Assembly: GCF_027925145.1 (NCBI RefSeq)
Contig: NZ_AP027130.1
Location: 620,001-684,000 of the forward strand
DNA length: 64,000 bases
Direction of reading: 5' to 3'
DNA from: Thermodesulfomicrobium sp. WS
GTDB lineage: Bacteria > Desulfobacterota > Desulfovibrionia > Desulfovibrionales > Desulfomicrobiaceae
Of this stretch, positions 42,541 to 50,208 are shown piece after piece (position 1 is the first letter of the stretch; every line of letters starts with the position of its first letter). A program made the position numbers and the translations under genes. The notes beneath the pieces are model-generated. The model made no database searches and had not been told where the DNA came from. It saw nothing but the letters and a program-made list of their open reading frames with translations.

Positions 42541-43794
42541 CTACGCGCTGTGCTTGCGGAGGAATCCAAGAAAGCGCGAGCGCAGCACCTCGCTCATGAG
42601 CGCCTGTTTGACCCCGGGCAGGCGCAGAAAGCCTCCGGTCAGCGCGCGCAGGAAGGCGTGATCCAAGCGTCTTGGATGGTCGAAGAGCAGGTGCTGGAGC
42701 GTTCCCCGCTCCAGGGATTGCAGCAGGATGCGCTCGAAGATGTCTTCGGGAAGCAGGGTGCGCTTGGGACGGGAGACCAAGTGGATGGCCTGGGCAGGAC
42801 AGCGCAGGGCGCAGACGCCGCAGCCCAGGCAAAAGGCCTCGTGCAGGCGGGGAATTTCTCCGGGCGGTGCCGTGATGGCGTGCACCGGACACACCTGGGC
42901 GCAGCGGCCGCAGCGGCGGCAGCGGGCCTCGTCCACGGATGCCATGAGGCTCGAGGAGACGATGACCCCGGGATAGCCGCTTTCGCGCACTCCCCGCAGC
43001 AGATGGCAGCAGCACGCGCAGCAATGGCACAGAAACCCCGGCGCCTTACGCACATTGTCCGTGGAGAGGACGAGCCCAAGCTCTCGGGAGCGGGCAAGGA
43101 GCTCTTCCACAGCCTGCCGCGGCACCTCGCGGGCAAAGCCGCGGCGGATGAGAAAATCTGCGGTCTCTCCGAGGGACGTGCAGGTGGCAAGCCCTGCGGC
43201 GCATATCTTGCCGTCGGTGTGCAGTCGCTCATGGCGGCAGGCGCAGGTGCCGATGGCAAAGCGTTTGGCTTCGCGTACCATGGCGCTGGCGGATTCATGG
43301 TCCAGGATGGTGACCTGGGGCGCCTGGGTGCCGTCGTGCGGCAGGGCGCGCATGACGGATACCTGTTCTTGGCCTCCGAAATTGGCCTCGAGGAAGGCTT
43401 TTTCTCCGAGGAGATAGGCGTGGAAGGCCTCGGCCAATGGGCGGATGGGAAGCCCCTGGGGGGCGCGCATGAAGGTGAATTCGAAAAAGCCGATGACCAT
43501 GGGGCTGAGCATATACTGGACCGTATCGCCGTCCCACAGGTCCATGACCAGACCTTTGGCGCAGAGCCCTTCGAGCAGGGGCCGAAGCTCGGCCTCGGTC
43601 CTTTGGGTGATGCGGGCGATACGCGCCAGGGACGACGGCCGGTGGGGCATGGCCACCACGAGTTCGGCCTCGGCCTCGGTGTAGAGCAGGGTGAGGATGC
43701 GGCGCAGGGTGGGCGTCCACGGCGTGCGCACCGAGGTTTGATCGAGTTTGCGCCCCAGGGCGCGGAAGATGTCTTTGGCGCTCGAGTGTCCCAT
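42541..43794 (-). CDS. Winged-helix and two-cluster ferredoxin-type Fe-S protein of unknown function
   Basis: 417 residues. An N-terminal helix-rich part (about 25-115, RILTLLYTEAEAELVVAMPH, ARITQRTEAELRPLLEGLC) looks like a winged helix. A central region has the groups CACRHERLHTDGKIC, then GLATC, and CHCCACCCH; the C-terminal half carries a 2[4Fe-4S] ferredoxin module (CRRCGRCAQVCP, CLGCGVCALRCP). Comparable proteins are conserved hypotheticals in anaerobic Desulfobacterota. It might link redox state to DNA binding, but this is inference. The start MGHSSAKDIF at 43794 lacks a good ribosome site. It follows the azgA-like permease by 49 bases. Confidence 0.8.
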   Translation of the reverse strand: MGHSSAKDIFRALGRKLDQTSVRTPWTPTLRRILTLLYTEAEAELVVAMPHRPSSLARIARITQRTEAELRPLLEGLCAKGLVMDLWDGDTVQYMLSPMVIGFFEFTFMRAPQGLPIRPLAEAFHAYLLGEKAFLEANFGGQEQVSVMRALPHDGTQAPQVTILDHESASAMVREAKRFAIGTCACRHERLHTDGKICAAGLATCTSLGETADFLIRRGFAREVPRQAVEELLARSRELGLVLSTDNVRKAPGFLCHCCACCCHLLRGVRESGYPGVIVSSSLMASVDEARCRRCGRCAQVCPVHAITAPPGEIPRLHEAFCLGCGVCALRCPAQAIHLVSRPKRTLLPEDIFERILLQSLERGTLQHLLFDHPRRLDHAFLRALTGGFLRLPGVKQALMSEVLRSRFLGFLRKHSA

Positions 43795-43843
43795 AGGGGG
43801 CCTGGGGCAAGCCGCCGTGCCGCGCTTGCCGCATTTTTTTGGG

Positions 43844-45133
43844 TCAGCCCACGAACTTGAGCATGGAAAAGGCCGCGACCGCGTAGGTGAAGAGGGAGAG
43901 TTCGCGGCCGCGTCCGGTGAGCAGCTTGAGGGCGGTATACGACAGGATGCCGAACACGATGCCATCGGCGATGCTGTAGGTAAGCGGCATGGCGATGATG
44001 GCGAGAAAACCGGGGATGGCCTCGGTGGGGTCATCTAGGTCCATGTCCTTGATGGGCGAGAGCATGAAGAGCCCCACCAGGATCAGGGCCGGGGCGGTGG
44101 CCGCGCTGGGCACCATGAGAAAGAGCGGGGAGAGGAACAGGGCGAGGCAGAAGAGGGCCGCGGTGGTGAGCGCCGTGGCCCCGGTGCGGCCGCCTTCGGC
44201 AACGCCAGCGGCGCTTTCGATGTAGGTGGTCACGGTGGAGGTGCCGAGCAGTGCGCCCACGGTGGTGCCGATGGCGTCAGCGAGCAGCGCCTGCTTGGCC
44301 CGAGGCACCTGGCCTTCCGGGGTGAGCATGCCGGCCTTGGTGCAGACGCCCACCAGCGTGCCGATGGTGTCGAACATATCCACCAGCAGGAAGGTGAGGA
44401 CCACCATGATGAGCTCGCCTGAGGCCAGGGCGGAAAAATCCATCTGCAGGGCGATGGGCGCAAGGGAAGCGGGGAGGGAAACGAGCTGCGAGCCGTGCCA
44501 TTGGGTCACGCCCAGGGGGATGCCTATGAGGGTGGCGGCGAGGATCCCCAAAAGCAGGGCGCCCTTGACGCGCCAGGCAAGGAGCAGCCCGGTGAAGACA
44601 AGCCCCACAAGGGCCACCAAGGCCGGGCCTTGGGTGATGTCGCCCAAGGTGACCAAGGTGGCGTCGTGCTGCACCACGATGCCGGCGTTGTGCAGGCCGA
44701 TGAAGGCGATGAAGAGCCCGATGCCCACGGAGAGGGCGCGTTTCAAGTTGAGGGGGATGCAGGCGATGATGGCCTCGCGGACATTGATGGCCGAGAGCAC
44801 GATAAACAGGATCCCTTCCAGGAAGACCGCAGCCAGGGCCGTTTGCCACGAATACCCAAGGCCAAGCACCACCGAGTAGGCGAAAAAGGCGTTGAGTCCC
44901 ATGCCCGGGGCCAGGGCGAAGGGCAGGCGGGCCATGAGCGCCATCACCAGGGTGGCGATGATGGACGAGACGGCCGTGGCCGTGAACAGGGCGTCCTTGG
45001 GCATGCCGGTGGCCGAGAGGATGGCGGGGTTGACGGCCAGAATATAGGCCATGGTCATGAAGGTCGTTGCCCCGGCGACGAGCTCGGTGCGCACCGTGGT
45101 GCCATGTTCAGCAAAGCGGAAAAAGCGTTCCAT
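43844..45133 (-). CDS. NCS2-family purine (adenine/guanine/hypoxanthine) permease, AzgA type
   Basis: 429 residues with about 12-14 membrane segments. It begins with the AzgA/PbuG-type segment ELVAGATTFMTMAYILAVNP and contains ALAPGMGLNAFFAYSVVLG and TYIESAAGVAEGGRTGATAL, both highly typical of this subgroup. Uptake of adenine, guanine or hypoxanthine is therefore likely. AGGAGA precedes the ATG. A 167-base leader with several hairpins lies upstream but lacks the known purine riboswitch core. Confidence 0.92.
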   Translation of the reverse strand: MERFFRFAEHGTTVRTELVAGATTFMTMAYILAVNPAILSATGMPKDALFTATAVSSIIATLVMALMARLPFALAPGMGLNAFFAYSVVLGLGYSWQTALAAVFLEGILFIVLSAINVREAIIACIPLNLKRALSVGIGLFIAFIGLHNAGIVVQHDATLVTLGDITQGPALVALVGLVFTGLLLAWRVKGALLLGILAATLIGIPLGVTQWHGSQLVSLPASLAPIALQMDFSALASGELIMVVLTFLLVDMFDTIGTLVGVCTKAGMLTPEGQVPRAKQALLADAIGTTVGALLGTSTVTTYIESAAGVAEGGRTGATALTTAALFCLALFLSPLFLMVPSAATAPALILVGLFMLSPIKDMDLDDPTEAIPGFLAIIAMPLTYSIADGIVFGILSYTALKLLTGRGRELSLFTYAVAAFSMLKFVG

Positions 45134-45300
45134 GGGGGTCTCCTGAGACGATTGGGGGTGTCCGTGGTGGTGCCTGGTGGAGTCCGTACGGCGGCTTGGC
45201 CTTCAGGGCAAGGCATGCGGCCTGGGGACCGATGGACGGCCGGCCTCAAGAAGCAGGCCGGTGCCCTTCGCCTTCAGGGCAGATGTCACGGCCCAAGTCT
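45134..45300 (-). other. Structured leader region of the purine permease gene
   Basis: On the minus strand three stems can be drawn: TGCCC-10-GGGCA, CCGGCCT-8-AGGCCGG and GCCTT-6-AAGGC. The 12-base segment GCCTTCAGGGCA occurs twice (45199-45210 and 45270-45281). A leader this long and structured before a purine transporter suggests RNA-based control. No recognised riboswitch core was found. Confidence 0.4.
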
Positions 45301-45341
45301 TGACAGGGGTGCGGGTTTGGCGGGAATTGGTCTGACCAATT
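45300..45341 (+). promoter_or_regulatory. TSUP gene promoter with a GntR-type operator
   Basis: A perfect TTGACA (45300-45305) is followed, at the -10 position and start region, by AATTGGTC-T-GACCAATT (45325-45341), a perfect 8-1-8 palindrome. The TTGGT-n3-ACCAA core is that of FadR-subfamily GntR regulators such as PdhR and LldR. Binding there would block the -10 region. No GntR gene lies in the window. Confidence 0.65.
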
Positions 45342-45360
45342 TCGGCGCAGGAGATGATAT

Positions 45361-46161
45361 ATGCTGGAAATTTTTGCAGTCTATCTGGCGGTGGGTGCCG
45401 TGGCCGGGGTGTTGGCCGGGCTTTTTGGTATCGGCGGGGGGCTGGTCATCGTGCCCATGCTGGTAGTGTGCTTCACCTGGCAGGGGGTGGACGGGGCGAT
45501 TATGATGCAGCTTGCTCTGGGGACCTCCATGGCCAGCATCATGTTTACCGCGGTTTCCAGCTTTATGGCCCACCATCGCCGGGGGGCGGTGGCCTGGGAT
45601 GTCGTGCGGCGCATCTGTCTGGGGATCCTGGCGGGGACCTATGCGGGGACGTTCGTGGCCGCCGTGCTTCCCACCCGGGTGCTCAAGGTGGTGTTTGTGG
45701 TCTTTCTCGTTTTCGTGTGCTGGCAGATGCTTTCCGGCAAGCGGCCCAAGCCCACGCGCCAGATGCCCGGCCTGGCGGGGACGAGCCTGGCGGGGGTGGT
45801 CATCGGCGCGGTTTCGAGTCTGGTGGGTATTGGCGGCGGCACACTCTCGGTGCCGTTTATGGTGTGGCACAATATCCCGCTGCATCGGGCCATCGGTACG
45901 TCCGCGGCCATTGGGTTTCCCATCGCCGTTGCCGGCACCTTGGGCTACGTGGTGCATGGTTGGGGCGTGCCGGCCCTTCCGGAGTGGTGTCTTGGCTTCG
46001 TTTCGCTGCCGGCGCTTTTGGGCATTGTGCTGGCGAGCGTGTGTACCGCGCCGCTCGGGGTGCGGCTGGCCCACGCCTTGCCTGTGGATCGTCTGAAAAA
46101 GATCTTTGCCGTCCTGCTGCTCATGGTGGGCTTGCGGATGCTGTGGGGCGTGGTGGCATAG
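45361..46161 (+). CDS. TSUP (TauE/SafE) family membrane transporter
   Basis: 266 residues, about eight membrane segments in two repeats, each with the family motif (GLFGIGGGLVIVPML and SLVGIGGGTLSVPFM). Members move sulfonates, sulfite, thiosulfate or organic anions; in sulfate reducers the cargo could be a sulfur compound or an organic acid. AGGAG lies 8 bases before the ATG. A GntR-type operator over its promoter suggests induction by a carboxylate. It is monocistronic and convergent with nikO. Confidence 0.9.
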   Translation: MLEIFAVYLAVGAVAGVLAGLFGIGGGLVIVPMLVVCFTWQGVDGAIMMQLALGTSMASIMFTAVSSFMAHHRRGAVAWDVVRRICLGILAGTYAGTFVAAVLPTRVLKVVFVVFLVFVCWQMLSGKRPKPTRQMPGLAGTSLAGVVIGAVSSLVGIGGGTLSVPFMVWHNIPLHRAIGTSAAIGFPIAVAGTLGYVVHGWGVPALPEWCLGFVSLPALLGIVLASVCTAPLGVRLAHALPVDRLKKIFAVLLLMVGLRMLWGVVA

Positions 46162-46340
46162 CCTTACCCCAGGGCGATCACGGTGAGCTGGCTGGGGGCC
46201 AGGCACGTCCCCGGGGTGTTGGCAAGGACCTCCATGGCATTGCATCCGGCGAGGCTGGTGAGGCGTTGGGCGGGTGGCCCTGCTACGAGGACATGCGGCT
46301 GCCTCTGCCATGAAGATTTGCGCAGAGCCCTGGGATTTGC
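46162..46340. other. Gap between TSUP gene and nikO; coding-like remnant on the minus strand
   Basis: No gene with a start codon is seen. On the minus strand, in the same frame as nikO and straight after its TAG stop, 57 codons stay open with GC-rich third positions (ending in LTVIALG). It could be the decayed end of nikO or a remnant of another gene, or chance. Confidence 0.3.
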
Positions 46341-47102
46341 CTATGGGCGACCGCTATGATTATCGGGTGAGTCCGCAGTTCTCGGATGTTCGTGCGGGAC
46401 GCTTCCCAGGGGATGGGCGTGCACGTGGGCGTGGGGATGGAGCTGAAAGCCGTCGTGCATCCGTCCTGCCTCAAGGAGGAGAAAGCGGTCGCAGGTGGCT
46501 TCGAGAAAGTCCCAGTCATGGGAGATGACCAAACGAGCAGTGGGGAGCGCCTGGAGGATGGCGATGAGGCGCTCTCGGGTGGCAGGGTCCAGACCGGTGG
46601 TGGGCTCGTCGAGGAGCAGGAGTCTTGGCTGCATGGCCAGGACCCCGGCCAGGGCCACGAGGCGCATCTCGCCGCCGGAGAGGCGGTGGGTGAGACGCCC
46701 GGCAAAGTCCGAGAGCCCGAGCATGGCGAGGGTGGCTTCGGCGCGGCTTCGGGCCTCTTGGGGCGAGAGCCCGAGGTTCAGCGGGCCAAAGGCCACGTCG
46801 TCGAGCACCGTGGGATAGAAGAGCTGGTCTTCGGCGTTTTGCAGGGCAAAGCCTACGGCCTGGCGCAGGCGGCGAAATCCCTCCTCGGAGGTGACTTCTT
46901 CTCCGTCAAAGAGGATGCGGCCTGCGCTGGGGCGGGTAAGGCCGGTGAGCAGCCGCAGGAGTGTGGTCTTGCCGCTGCCGTTGGCGCCCACGAGACCCAC
47001 GCGGTCCTGGGCGGTGAGGCGGAGATGGATGTGGTCGAGGAGCAGCGGCCGGCCAGGGTAGCCAAAAGAAAGGTCTTCGGTGGCGAGGATGGGTGTTGGC
47101 AT
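46341..47102 (-). CDS. nikO: Nickel ECF transporter ATPase NikO
   Basis: Energising ATPase of the NikKMLQO nickel importer. 253 residues from the ATG at 47102; an in-frame TTG at 47138 is an alternative and neither has a clear ribosome site. Motifs: Walker A GANGSGKTT, Q-loop LQNAEDQLFYPTV, signature LSGGEMRLVALAG, Walker B LLLLDEPTTGLD. The C-terminus is rich in histidine (HPHAHVHAHP and further His), a common nickel-binding tail. It follows nikQ by 41 bases and ends with TAG. Confidence 0.9.
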   Translation of the reverse strand: MPTPILATEDLSFGYPGRPLLLDHIHLRLTAQDRVGLVGANGSGKTTLLRLLTGLTRPSAGRILFDGEEVTSEEGFRRLRQAVGFALQNAEDQLFYPTVLDDVAFGPLNLGLSPQEARSRAEATLAMLGLSDFAGRLTHRLSGGEMRLVALAGVLAMQPRLLLLDEPTTGLDPATRERLIAILQALPTARLVISHDWDFLEATCDRFLLLEAGRMHDGFQLHPHAHVHAHPLGSVPHEHPRTADSPDNHSGRP

Positions 47103-47143
47103 GGGCGGCGTTGTGGCAGAAGGGGCTGGCCCTGGCAAGGCGT

Positions 47144-47905
47144 TCAGCGCCCAGGAAGGCCCCAGATATCCATGCAGGTGAGCGCAGCGCTGATGGCCGC
47201 TATGGTCAGGCCGAAGGCGACGTCCTGCCAGGAGGCGCGAAAGGTGGTGACGCTGGTGAGCGTTCCGGAAAATCCCCGAAGCAGCATGGCTTCATGGGCG
47301 CGTCCGGCATGATCCAGGGCCCGCACCACCACGAGTCCGAGCATGGTGGCAATGGTGCGGTAGGAGTGGGCGTCGGTGCGGGGGACAAAACCGCGCAGCC
47401 GGGCGGCGTCCTTGAGGCGGGTCCACACCTGATGGAGTAGGAACACCTGCCGGTAGGTGAACAGAAGCAGCATGGCCACTGGGGTGGGGACGCCCAGGCG
47501 GCACAGGGCATGGCCGAAGGTGGCCACGTGCATGGTGGCCACCAAGGCGATGAGGGCCAGGATCATGGCCAGCCCTTTGAGGGTGACGGCGGCGGCCAAA
47601 TGGATGCCCGGCCAGGAGAGGTGCAGCGGCCCCCAGGCCCAGGCCGTGGGACCCGGCATGGTGAGGGGGATGGTGAGCCAGAGGAACCCGAAGAAGAGGC
47701 TCACCGAGGCCAGACGGCGCCCCAGGGGCCGTATGGGCGGGGCCGCGCCCATGACGAGGAGCAGGGCGACGCCCAGGGCTGCCGCCGCGGCCGCAAGCTG
47801 CTCCATGGCGGCGACGCTGGCGCTGAAGACCACCGCTGCAAGGATGCGGGCGCGGGGGTCGATGCGGTGCATAAGGCCCCGGCCATGGGCAAAGGGCTCA
47901 TCCAC
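47144..47905 (-). CDS. nikQ: Nickel ECF transporter transmembrane protein NikQ
   Basis: CbiQ/NikQ-type coupling protein, 253 residues from a GTG at 47905 that is preceded by GGGAG and overlaps the nikL stop by 8 bases. About five membrane segments are predicted. The conserved DPRARI near the N-terminus and the ATPase-contact helix containing RGF are family features. Together with NikO it forms the energy-coupling module; NikM is the substrate-capture part. Confidence 0.9.
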   Translation of the reverse strand: MDEPFAHGRGLMHRIDPRARILAAVVFSASVAAMEQLAAAAAALGVALLLVMGAAPPIRPLGRRLASVSLFFGFLWLTIPLTMPGPTAWAWGPLHLSWPGIHLAAAVTLKGLAMILALIALVATMHVATFGHALCRLGVPTPVAMLLLFTYRQVFLLHQVWTRLKDAARLRGFVPRTDAHSYRTIATMLGLVVVRALDHAGRAHEAMLLRGFSGTLTSVTTFRASWQDVAFGLTIAAISAALTCMDIWGLPGR

Positions 47906-48503
47906 GGCGGCGGCTCCCAAAGTAGGCGGCCACCCCAATGAGGCCGAAGATCCAGCCGATGCCGCCGAGGACATCCTGCAGCCGGGGGCCGCTGTCCTCC
48001 AGCAGGGCGCGGCGCAGCGGCGCCAGCTTGGCGTCGAGCTCGGCGCTCACGGCGGCGCGCACGATCGCCTCCAGCTCGGCCGGGTTGATCGTCTGCGTGG
48101 TCCCGGCGCTGGTCTGTGGTGCGGCCGCTACGGGGGGCGCATCGGCCTTGGCGGTGGATGGGGAGACGGCCGTCGGGGTCCCTCCAAACTCGGCAGGCTC
48201 CATGCGCCATTCGTTCTGGTGGCCTTCGCCGGCAAAGAGCACAAGACGCAGTCCATGCTGCCGCGCAGCTTCGGGCACGGGGAACCGGAACACGCCGGCG
48301 TCGGTGGTTGTCCCCTCCAGGAGCACGGCGTCGGTGGCGCCGTCGAGCACCTGGATGCGGCCTCCCATGACGGGTTTGGATTTACTGTAGGAACACTCCA
48401 CCACGACCTCCTGGCCTTCCACCAAAGCAAAGATATTGACGCGGTGAGCAGGTGCCGCGGTGGCGCAAAGCAGCCACACCAGGCTGGCGATGACGATCCG
48501 CAT
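47898..48503 (-). CDS. nikL: Nickel transporter accessory component NikL
   Basis: 201 residues. A signal peptide (MRIVIASLVWLLCATAAPA) should be cut to leave a mature protein beginning HRVNIF; a beta-rich domain with VECSYSKSKPVMGGRI follows, then an Ala/Pro-rich linker and a single C-terminal membrane helix (about 180-197) ending in Arg. This is the layout of NikL in NikKMLQO systems. AAAGGAGG precedes the ATG. An N-terminal histidine could bind nickel. Confidence 0.88.
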   Translation of the reverse strand: MRIVIASLVWLLCATAAPAHRVNIFALVEGQEVVVECSYSKSKPVMGGRIQVLDGATDAVLLEGTTTDAGVFRFPVPEAARQHGLRLVLFAGEGHQNEWRMEPAEFGGTPTAVSPSTAKADAPPVAAAPQTSAGTTQTINPAELEAIVRAAVSAELDAKLAPLRRALLEDSGPRLQDVLGGIGWIFGLIGVAAYFGSRRRG

Positions 48504-48514
48504 GGTTTCCTCCT

Positions 48515-49120
48515 TTAGGGCGAGACGATACCGAAGGTTTCCGGCCGCACGCGGGCAAGGAAGCGCACCAGCAGGGCGGTGACCACTCCTTCGGCCACGG
48601 CCACGGGCAGGTGGGCCAGGAAAAGGATTTGGGCGGCGCGCAGAAACCCCTCGTCAGTGAAAGTGAGGGAAAGCGCCGTCAAAAGTCCGGCCCCAAGCAC
48701 GCTCCCAAAGCCGCAGACAAACGCCGCCATGGCACGAGCTCGTCCTGGCCGAAGGATCCACGGCCGAGCGATCAGGCCCAGGAAGACCGCCGGGGCGGCC
48801 ATGTTCCAGGTGTTGATCCCCAGCACCGTGAGGCCGCCGTACTGAAAGAAGAGCGCCTGCAAGACCAGCCCCATGAGGATGGCGGGAAAGGCCCCCCAGC
48901 CGAGGAGCATGCCCAACGCGCCGTTGAGGATCAAATGGGCGCTGGTGGGCCCGATGGGGACATGGATGAGGGAGGCTACGAAAAAGGCAGCGGCCATGAG
49001 CGCCATGAGCATCAGCTCCTCGTGGCGCAGACGCTTGAGGCCCATGGCGGTGCCGCCTGCGGTGAGCAGGGCGCCGCCCACCAGGATGGCGGGAGAAAGG
49101 ACCCCTTCGGCGATGTGCAT
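48515..49120 (-). CDS. nikM: Nickel ECF transporter substrate-capture protein NikM (CbiM family)
   Basis: 201 residues and about six membrane segments. It starts MHIAEGVLS: in this family the N-terminus folds into the protein and His2 is a nickel or cobalt ligand, so the start codon is well fixed. HVPIGPTSAHLILNG is another family block. GGAG precedes the ATG. The neighbours NikK and NikL point to nickel rather than cobalt. Confidence 0.92.
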   Translation of the reverse strand: MHIAEGVLSPAILVGGALLTAGGTAMGLKRLRHEELMLMALMAAAFFVASLIHVPIGPTSAHLILNGALGMLLGWGAFPAILMGLVLQALFFQYGGLTVLGINTWNMAAPAVFLGLIARPWILRPGRARAMAAFVCGFGSVLGAGLLTALSLTFTDEGFLRAAQILFLAHLPVAVAEGVVTALLVRFLARVRPETFGIVSP

Positions 49121-49135
49121 GGTAGGTGCTCCGTG

Positions 49136-49165
49136 GGGCGGCGGACCGCTCTTGGGCCGCCGCCC
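49136..49165 (-). other. Intercistronic hairpin between nikK and nikM
   Basis: GGGCGGCGG and CCGCCGCCC form a perfect, very GC-rich 9-bp stem with a 12-base loop in the 54-base gap, with no T-tract. It probably protects the nikK part of the message, which would favour the periplasmic component over the membrane parts. Confidence 0.6.
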
Positions 49166-49174
49166 GGATGCGGG

Positions 49175-49945
49175 TTAGCGTTTCTGGGGTGCCACGAACT
49201 CGGCCCAGAGCACGGCGCCCTGCTCCACAGGTTTGGGCTTGCCGTCGTGGGCAATTTTCTCCTTGGCCGTGGTGAGGGCCGCAAAGCCCCACCAGCCCGG
49301 GAAAGGCACGGCATAGGTGAAGACGCCGTTCTTGTCCGCCTTGACCACCTGGGTCACCATGAGCTCATTGGGCGCTTCGTACGCCTTGTCTTGATTGTAG
49401 TGTTCGATCTCCACCGTGGCCCCGGGCACGGGCTTGCCATCCGCCAGCACCTGACCCTGGAAGACATTGCCGGCGTAGTTCCCGAAGGGCCGGGTGAGGG
49501 GCACGATCTCGGTCTTGAGCCCTGCGGGTTCGTCCCAGCCTTCTTCTTCCCCAAAGGCAGACACGTAGGTCTTGGTGTAGTGGACGATGTAGCTGTCTTC
49601 GGCAGGCTCGAAATACGGCGTGGGTTCGAGCACGAACTGGTACACCCCGGGCTTTTTGACGGCGTAGCTGACCTTCCACGCCTCTTTATCCATGACCGTG
49701 GTGGGGGTGAGCTGCGTGGTGAGGTCCTCGGCCTTGCCGCCGGCGATGACACGCACGGCTTTGGGCTTGGCCATGGTCATGCCCACCATTTCCATGGGAT
49801 GGGAAAAGCTGATCTGGAGGTCTACGGTGGCCTGGTTTTTGTCTTCCACCACCGGGGTCGAGGGGATGACCATGCCGAAGTGCGCCAGAGCAGGAGAGGC
49901 GAGCGCCGTCAAGGCCGCGCCAAGGAGAAGAGAGCGAAGCTGCAT
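49175..49945 (-). CDS. nikK: Periplasmic nickel-transport component NikK (DUF4198)
   Basis: 256 residues. A signal peptide (MQLRSLLLGAALTALASPALA) leaves a mature protein beginning HFGMVIPS. The rest is a beta-rich DUF4198 protein (ISFSHPMEMVGMTMAKPK, then later an Ig-like domain with GKPVPGATVEIE). DUF4198 proteins at the head of nikMLQO clusters are NikK, thought to help present nickel to NikM. AAGGAG precedes the ATG. Divergent from purA over 263 bases that contain a promoter and palindromes. Confidence 0.88.
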   Translation of the reverse strand: MQLRSLLLGAALTALASPALAHFGMVIPSTPVVEDKNQATVDLQISFSHPMEMVGMTMAKPKAVRVIAGGKAEDLTTQLTPTTVMDKEAWKVSYAVKKPGVYQFVLEPTPYFEPAEDSYIVHYTKTYVSAFGEEEGWDEPAGLKTEIVPLTRPFGNYAGNVFQGQVLADGKPVPGATVEIEHYNQDKAYEAPNELMVTQVVKADKNGVFTYAVPFPGWWGFAALTTAKEKIAHDGKPKPVEQGAVLWAEFVAPQKR

Positions 49946-49994
49946 GGAAGACTCCTTATGCGGTTGAAGGAAAAAAACGCTGCAAACCGGGGGA

Positions 49995-50032
49995 ACTGTA
50001 TGTTTTTGCGTAATACTTATCAAGGTTTGATA
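49995..50032 (-). promoter_or_regulatory. nikK: Candidate nikK promoter with overlapping palindromes
   Basis: On the minus strand TTGATA (50018-50023) and TACAGT (49995-50000) are 17 bases apart. GTAT-n11-ATAC (49998-50016) spans the spacer and TATCAA-GGT-TTGATA (50018-50032) covers the -35 box. GTAT...ATAC recalls NikR half-sites, although the spacing differs from the E. coli operator. Either palindrome could carry nickel-dependent repression. Confidence 0.45.
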
Positions 50033-50128
50033 GCAAGAAAGTCTCTGGAATTTTTTTATTCGTCGTCTTTGCTGGGCTACGGGAGCGGGAGGGTGTTCGG
50101 GTCCGGGGGTTTGCTTCGGGTCGGTAAA

Positions 50129-50157
50129 TTGACTTGCCCTTGGGGGTTCCGTAAGCG
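50129..50157 (+). promoter_or_regulatory. purA: Candidate purA promoter
   Basis: TTGACT (5 of 6) is followed after 17 bases by TAAGCG (a weak -10 box), 51 bases before the purA ATG. Confidence 0.35.
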
Positions 50158-50208
50158 GTAGTGCCATTTGCGCGCAGCGCTGGTGAGATTTTCTTGAAGG
50201 AGACAGCC

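Noticed and set aside
45134-45300. Purine or ZTP riboswitch before the purine permease
   Set aside because: A GGGCCGTGAC segment recalls the ZTP class, but the second conserved half and pseudoknot sequence are missing, and the purine-riboswitch core is absent.
46341-46343. TAG after nikO read as pyrrolysine
   Set aside because: No pyl genes are in view, NikO is complete by family length, and ATPases of this type have no known pyrrolysine.
50018-50032. TATCAA-GGT-TTGATA as a second SahR operator
   Set aside because: The half-site matches the sahR operator but the spacer is 3 rather than 6 bases and the gene is a nickel transporter.
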